From Oscillospiraceae bacterium (GTDB lineage: Bacteria; Bacillota; Clostridia; Oscillospirales; Acutalibacteraceae): a DNA stretch of 9,007 nt. Positions 6,372 through 9,007 of this stretch are shown here, piece after piece. A program made the translations under genes and the position numbers. The stretch lies in contig JAISII010000058.1 in NCBI GenBank assembly GCA_031262125.1, positions 1 through 9,007 of the forward strand, in the 5' to 3' direction. The notes under the pieces are model-generated. The model did not search any database, was not told where the DNA came from, and saw only the letters and a program-made list of their open reading frames with translations. Numbering within the stretch: position 1 is the stretch's first letter; each line of letters begins with the position of its first letter.

Positions 6372-6392
6372 GCAAGAGACAAGAGGCAAGAA
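6372..6392. repeat. Degenerate heptanucleotide tract (GCAAGAG type)
   Basis: Three seven-base units: GCAAGAG, ACAAGAG and GCAAGAA. This is the inverted form of the TCTTGC tract at 4825-4859, and it lies inside the segment bounded by the two multi-palindrome repeats. Confidence 0.6.
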
Positions 6393-6462
6393 GCGACTTG
6401 CGTCGCTCGCTTTCTCCCCCTATCGGCTTCGCCGATTTTCCCCCTCCCGGAGGGGGACTTTT
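6393..6462. other. Cluster of three GC-rich palindromes
   Basis: Three hairpins in a row: GCGAC/GTCGC (6393-6406), ATCGGC/GCCGAT (6422-6436) and CCCCCTCC/GGAGGGGG (6440-6456). The last is followed on the plus strand by ACTTTTTC, as in a rho-independent terminator, yet no plus-strand gene ends here. On the minus strand the cluster would lie in the leader of fumarase beta. Function is unknown. Confidence 0.55.
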
Positions 6463-6503
6463 TCAGTTTTCTTTTTTGAGTGTACCCCAAAGCCTCCCAC
6501 ACC

Positions 6504-6538
6504 AGATGTCAGAAATCAGATGTTAGTGGTTAGATATA
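6504..6538. repeat. Degenerate heptanucleotide tract (AGATGTT type)
   Basis: Five seven-base units: AGATGTC, AGAAATC, AGATGTT, AGTGGTT and AGATATA. Read on the minus strand it is the CTAACAT family seen at 3390-3417. It abuts the end of the right multi-palindrome repeat, just as the tract at 4825 abuts the left one. The 6457-6503 spacer before it holds nothing I can identify. Confidence 0.65.
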
Positions 6539-6652
6539 GCGGCGTAGCCGCTGCTTGCAAAATGTTTCATTTTGCAAAGAGGAGCAACCAACCGTAAAGC
6601 GTAGCTTTTTGCACAAAGTGCAAAAACAAGCTTAAAAGGGCGAGTTGCGACG
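6532..6652 (-). repeat. Multi-palindrome repeat, right copy
   Basis: Inverted copy of 4709-4827, about 90% identical. One hairpin differs in a compensating way: the left copy pairs GTGC with GCAC where this copy pairs GCAC with GTGC, so the stem is kept although its sequence changed. The core palindrome TGCAAAATG/CATTTTGCA is unchanged. Beyond it, toward tatD, is another small palindrome, CAAGGC/GCCTTG (6662-6677), that the left copy lacks. Confidence 0.85.
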
Positions 6653-6707
6653 AGGAGGTGGCAAGGCGTTAGCCTTGACGGAAGGAGAAAAAGAAAAATC
6701 TTGCCTC

Positions 6708-7550
6708 TTAAATTTTAAAAATCCTTTTTGCATTCTCCGTCGTAATATCAATCAGCTCTTGCGGGGCGATGCCCTTAATTTCGGCTATTTTTTCGGCAGT
6801 TTTTGCTATCATTGTGCTAACGCAGCGTTTGCCTCTAAAGGGTGCGGGGGCAAGGTAGGGGGCATCGGTTTCCAGCAATAACCTGTCAAGCGGCACAGCA
6901 GCCGCAATTTTAACGGGGTTAACCGCATTTTTAAAGGTTACCACCCCACCCAATGTTATGTGCATACCGATTTTTAAAACTTCCCGCAGCATTTCCTCGC
7001 TGCCGCTAAAGCAATGCACAATGCCGTTTGGCTTTTCTTGCTTTAAAATTTGCAGCATATCGCCGTGTGCATCCCTATCGTGCACAATAACGGGCAGGTG
7101 CATTTGTTTTGCAAAATCAAGCTGCTGCACAAAAACCTTTTGTTGCAGCTCCTTGGGGTCATCATAATGGTAATCCAGCCCGATTTCTCCAACTGCGACT
7201 GTTTTGCTGCAACGGCAAAGCTCCTCCAGCTGTGCTAAATAATCGTCGGGCACACCCTGCAAACAGGTTGGATGGTACCCTACGGCGGCATATAAAATCT
7301 CGTGCTTTTTGGCAAAGTCAACTACTGTTTTCGAGGTTTCTATATCCGTTCCGTTGTTTAAAATTCCGCACACGCCGCACTGCGGCAACGCTGCAAAAAG
7401 CTCATAGCGGTCGTCGTCAAAGCGTTCATCGTCATAGTGTGCATGGGCATCAAAAATATTTTTATAGGGCGGGGAGTTGTACTGTGCAATTTGCTGTGCA
7501 ACATTCCCGTTTTTGCCATTTTCGGCAGTTGTTTTTTTATCAAAACTCAA
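6708..7550 (-). CDS. tatD: TatD-family metal-dependent hydrolase (DNase)
   Basis: TIM-barrel amidohydrolase-superfamily protein; the family includes metal-dependent deoxyribonucleases. The 280 residues carry the expected metal ligands: H36 and H38 in FDAHAHYD, E122 in GEIGLDYHYD, H157 in VIVHDRDAH, H179 in VHCFSGS and D229 in ETDAPYLAP. The start is a TTG at 7550, with GGAG (7558-7561) seven bases upstream inside the last codons of metG; only two bases separate the metG stop from this start, so the genes are an operon with probable translational coupling, as metG-tatD often is in Bacillota. A 31-residue N-terminal extension, rich in polar residues, precedes the barrel. After APFRG the common RNEP motif is replaced by KRCVSTMIA. 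No clear terminator follows the stop. Physiological substrate is uncertain, as for the family. Confidence 0.93.
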   Translation of the reverse strand: MSFDKKTTAENGKNGNVAQQIAQYNSPPYKNIFDAHAHYDDERFDDDRYELFAALPQCGVCGILNNGTDIETSKTVVDFAKKHEILYAAVGYHPTCLQGVPDDYLAQLEELCRCSKTVAVGEIGLDYHYDDPKELQQKVFVQQLDFAKQMHLPVIVHDRDAHGDMLQILKQEKPNGIVHCFSGSEEMLREVLKIGMHITLGGVVTFKNAVNPVKIAAAVPLDRLLLETDAPYLAPAPFRGKRCVSTMIAKTAEKIAEIKGIAPQELIDITTENAKRIFKI

Positions 7551-7552
7551 GG

Positions 7553-9007
7553 TTATTCTCCGGCAATTTCTTTTTGAATTTTTTCGGCATCCAGTCGGTT
7601 AAAAATGGGTTCGGGCTTTTGCAAAACTGTGCCGACCTCTAAGCCGCCAAAGGCTTGCAGGCTTGCATAGGTTTTTGCCCCGGCGTTAATCTGTCGCAAA
7701 ATTTCCTCCCCCGCTGCGGGCATAAACGGAGCAAGCAAAACGCCCAAAAAGCGTATACCCTCCAGCAGGTTATACAAAACCGTGCCCAAGCGTGGTTTTT
7801 GTGCTTCGTCTTTTGCCAAAACCCACGGCGTTGTTTCGTCAATATATTTATTAAGGCGGCGGGCATAACTTAAAATTGCGTTAAGCCCGTCGGCAATACG
7901 ATATTGTTCGATTGCTTTGTCGGCAGTTTTTACGGTTGCAACAGCCATAGCTGCAATTTCTTCATCAAGGGCTTTTTGCTCAGGCAAATCTGCAACCTGC
8001 GGTGCTTGAACAACACCGTCGAAATATTTAAAATTCATACTGATTGTACGATTTACAAGATTACCCAGCGTGTTTGCCAAATCGGTGTTATAACGCTCAA
8101 TAATCGCCTCATAGGTCAGCGAGCCGTCGGTTGCATGCGGCATTTCTGCCAGCACATAATAACGCACGGCATCCACACCAAAAAGCTCAATTAATTCGTC
8201 TGCATATTTTACATTCCCACGGGATTTACTCATTTTATCGCTGCCAAAAAGCAACCACGGGTGCCCATAAACCTGCTTAGGCAAAGGCTGCTCCAGTGCC
8301 ATTAAAAAAATAGGCCAATAAATAGTGTGAAAACGCACAATATCCTTCCCGATAATATGCACGTCCGCCGGCCAAAGCTCTTTATATTGCTGAGAGCTGC
8401 CGCTTGGGCTGTAGCCAATGCCGGTAACATAGTTCAGCAAGGCATCCAGCCAAACATAAACAACGTGCTTTGGGTCAAACGGGAGCTGAATTCCCCATTT
8501 TACGCTGGTTCGGCTAACGCACAAATCCTGCAAGCCGGGCTTAATAAAATTGTTGAGCATCTCTTTTTTGCGGCTCTCGGGGTAAATAAAATCGGGGTTT
8601 GTTTCAATAAATTCTTCCAACCGGGTTTGATAATTAGAAAGCTTAAAAAAGTATGCTTCTTCCTTTGCGGCACTAACCTCCCGCCCGCAATCGGGGCATT
8701 TGGCCTCGGCAAGCTGGGTTTCGGTCCAAAAGCTCTCGCACGGGGTGCAATACATCCCCTCATACGCACTTTTGTAAATATCGCCTTGGTTATAAAGCTT
8801 TTCAAACACGGCGGCAACAACCTCTTCGTGCTGTTTGTCGGTTGTTCTAATAAATTTATCGTAAGAAATATTCAGCTTTGCATAAATGTCTTTAATCCCG
8901 GCGGTAACCTCGTCAACAAATTCTTTGGGCGTAACGCCTTTTTCTGCCGCCAAGCGTTCCACTTTTTGACCATGCTCGTCCGTTCCCGTCATAAAAAACA
9001 CATCAAA
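7553..9007 (-). CDS. metG: Methionyl-tRNA synthetase, N-terminus outside the window
   Basis: Class I aminoacyl-tRNA synthetase that charges tRNA-Met in the cytoplasm. The frame is open to the window edge and 484 residues are present. It begins at FDVFFMTGTDEHGQK, which in homologues lies about 40 residues in, so the start and the HIGH motif lie outside. Visible are the zinc-binding pairs CTPC and CPDC, the catalytic-domain segments VVYVWLDALLNYVTGIGY and WPADVHIIGKDIVRFH, the KMSKS loop as KMSKSRGN, and the anticodon-binding helical domain (ADGLNAILSYARRLNKYIDE, then PWVLAKDE). The protein stops just after FNRLDAEKIQKEIAGE, with no C-terminal tRNA-binding (Trbp111-like) domain, which many Bacillota enzymes carry. 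It is the first gene of the metG-tatD operon seen here; its promoter and any leader are outside the window. Confidence 0.96.
   Translation of the reverse strand, partial: FDVFFMTGTDEHGQKVERLAAEKGVTPKEFVDEVTAGIKDIYAKLNISYDKFIRTTDKQHEEVVAAVFEKLYNQGDIYKSAYEGMYCTPCESFWTETQLAEAKCPDCGREVSAAKEEAYFFKLSNYQTRLEEFIETNPDFIYPESRKKEMLNNFIKPGLQDLCVSRTSVKWGIQLPFDPKHVVYVWLDALLNYVTGIGYSPSGSSQQYKELWPADVHIIGKDIVRFHTIYWPIFLMALEQPLPKQVYGHPWLLFGSDKMSKSRGNVKYADELIELFGVDAVRYYVLAEMPHATDGSLTYEAIIERYNTDLANTLGNLVNRTISMNFKYFDGVVQAPQVADLPEQKALDEEIAAMAVATVKTADKAIEQYRIADGLNAILSYARRLNKYIDETTPWVLAKDEAQKPRLGTVLYNLLEGIRFLGVLLAPFMPAAGEEILRQINAGAKTYASLQAFGGLEVGTVLQKPEPIFNRLDAEKIQKEIAGE

Noticed and set aside
6333..6389. N-terminal extension of fumarase beta
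   Set aside because: It is translated from spacer and heptad repeat DNA, and the ATG at 6332 has a ribosome site and the family N-terminus.
3390..6538. CRISPR array
   Set aside because: The short repeats have no spacers of regular 25-40 base length, and no cas gene is present.
4709..6652. Composite transposon or IS-flanked island
   Set aside because: The repeats are too short and non-coding, with no transposase or recombinase gene in or beside the segment.
6612..6707. Rho-independent terminator for metG-tatD
   Set aside because: The palindromes at 6662-6677 and within the repeat are not followed by a T run on the minus strand.

Overview
The window looks like chromosomal DNA from a Clostridia-type Bacillota, plausibly a gut Oscillospiraceae/Ruminococcaceae relative. 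This rests on the AT-leaning composition, AGGAG-type ribosome sites, an OmpR-type two-component pair, a two-subunit class I fumarase, metG directly followed by tatD, and intergenic spacers full of small palindromes and short repeats. The genus is not resolved. No transposase, integrase, phage gene, CRISPR array, tRNA or rRNA is visible.

Layout. At 2-967 (+) is the C-terminal part of a secreted beta-propeller protein, cut by the window edge. It converges on a response regulator/histidine kinase operon (3363-1080, -), with a bidirectional terminator near 993-1050. A 320-base gap holds a heptanucleotide tract, a good sigma-A-type promoter (3447-3475, +) and two strong hairpins, and leads into the fumarase alpha subunit (3700-4548, +). 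Behind alpha come a tandem repeat, a multi-palindrome repeat (4709-4827) and a second heptad tract. On the minus strand follow the fumarase beta subunit (6332-5808) and two small, translationally overlapping membrane proteins of unknown function (5646-5191 and 5194-4898). A second, inverted copy of the multi-palindrome repeat lies at 6532-6652. The window ends with tatD (7550-6708, -) and metG (9007-7553, -, 5' end outside the window), arranged as a tight operon.

The main point of interest is the fumarase. Its alpha and beta subunits act as one enzyme and are normally encoded side by side on one strand. Here they face each other, and the piece carrying beta plus the two membrane-protein genes is bounded by inverted repeats of about 120 bp and about 90% identity. 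Flipping that piece would put beta downstream of alpha on the same strand. This suggests a past inversion, or a segment that still inverts. A second unusual trait is a set of six intergenic tracts of degenerate seven-base repeats, several of them abutting the palindromic repeats and the likely rearrangement endpoints.

Functionally the window mixes housekeeping genes (metG, tatD, fumarase), an envelope-sensing two-component system and a cell-surface propeller protein. Apart from the alpha/beta pair, no single pathway links them.
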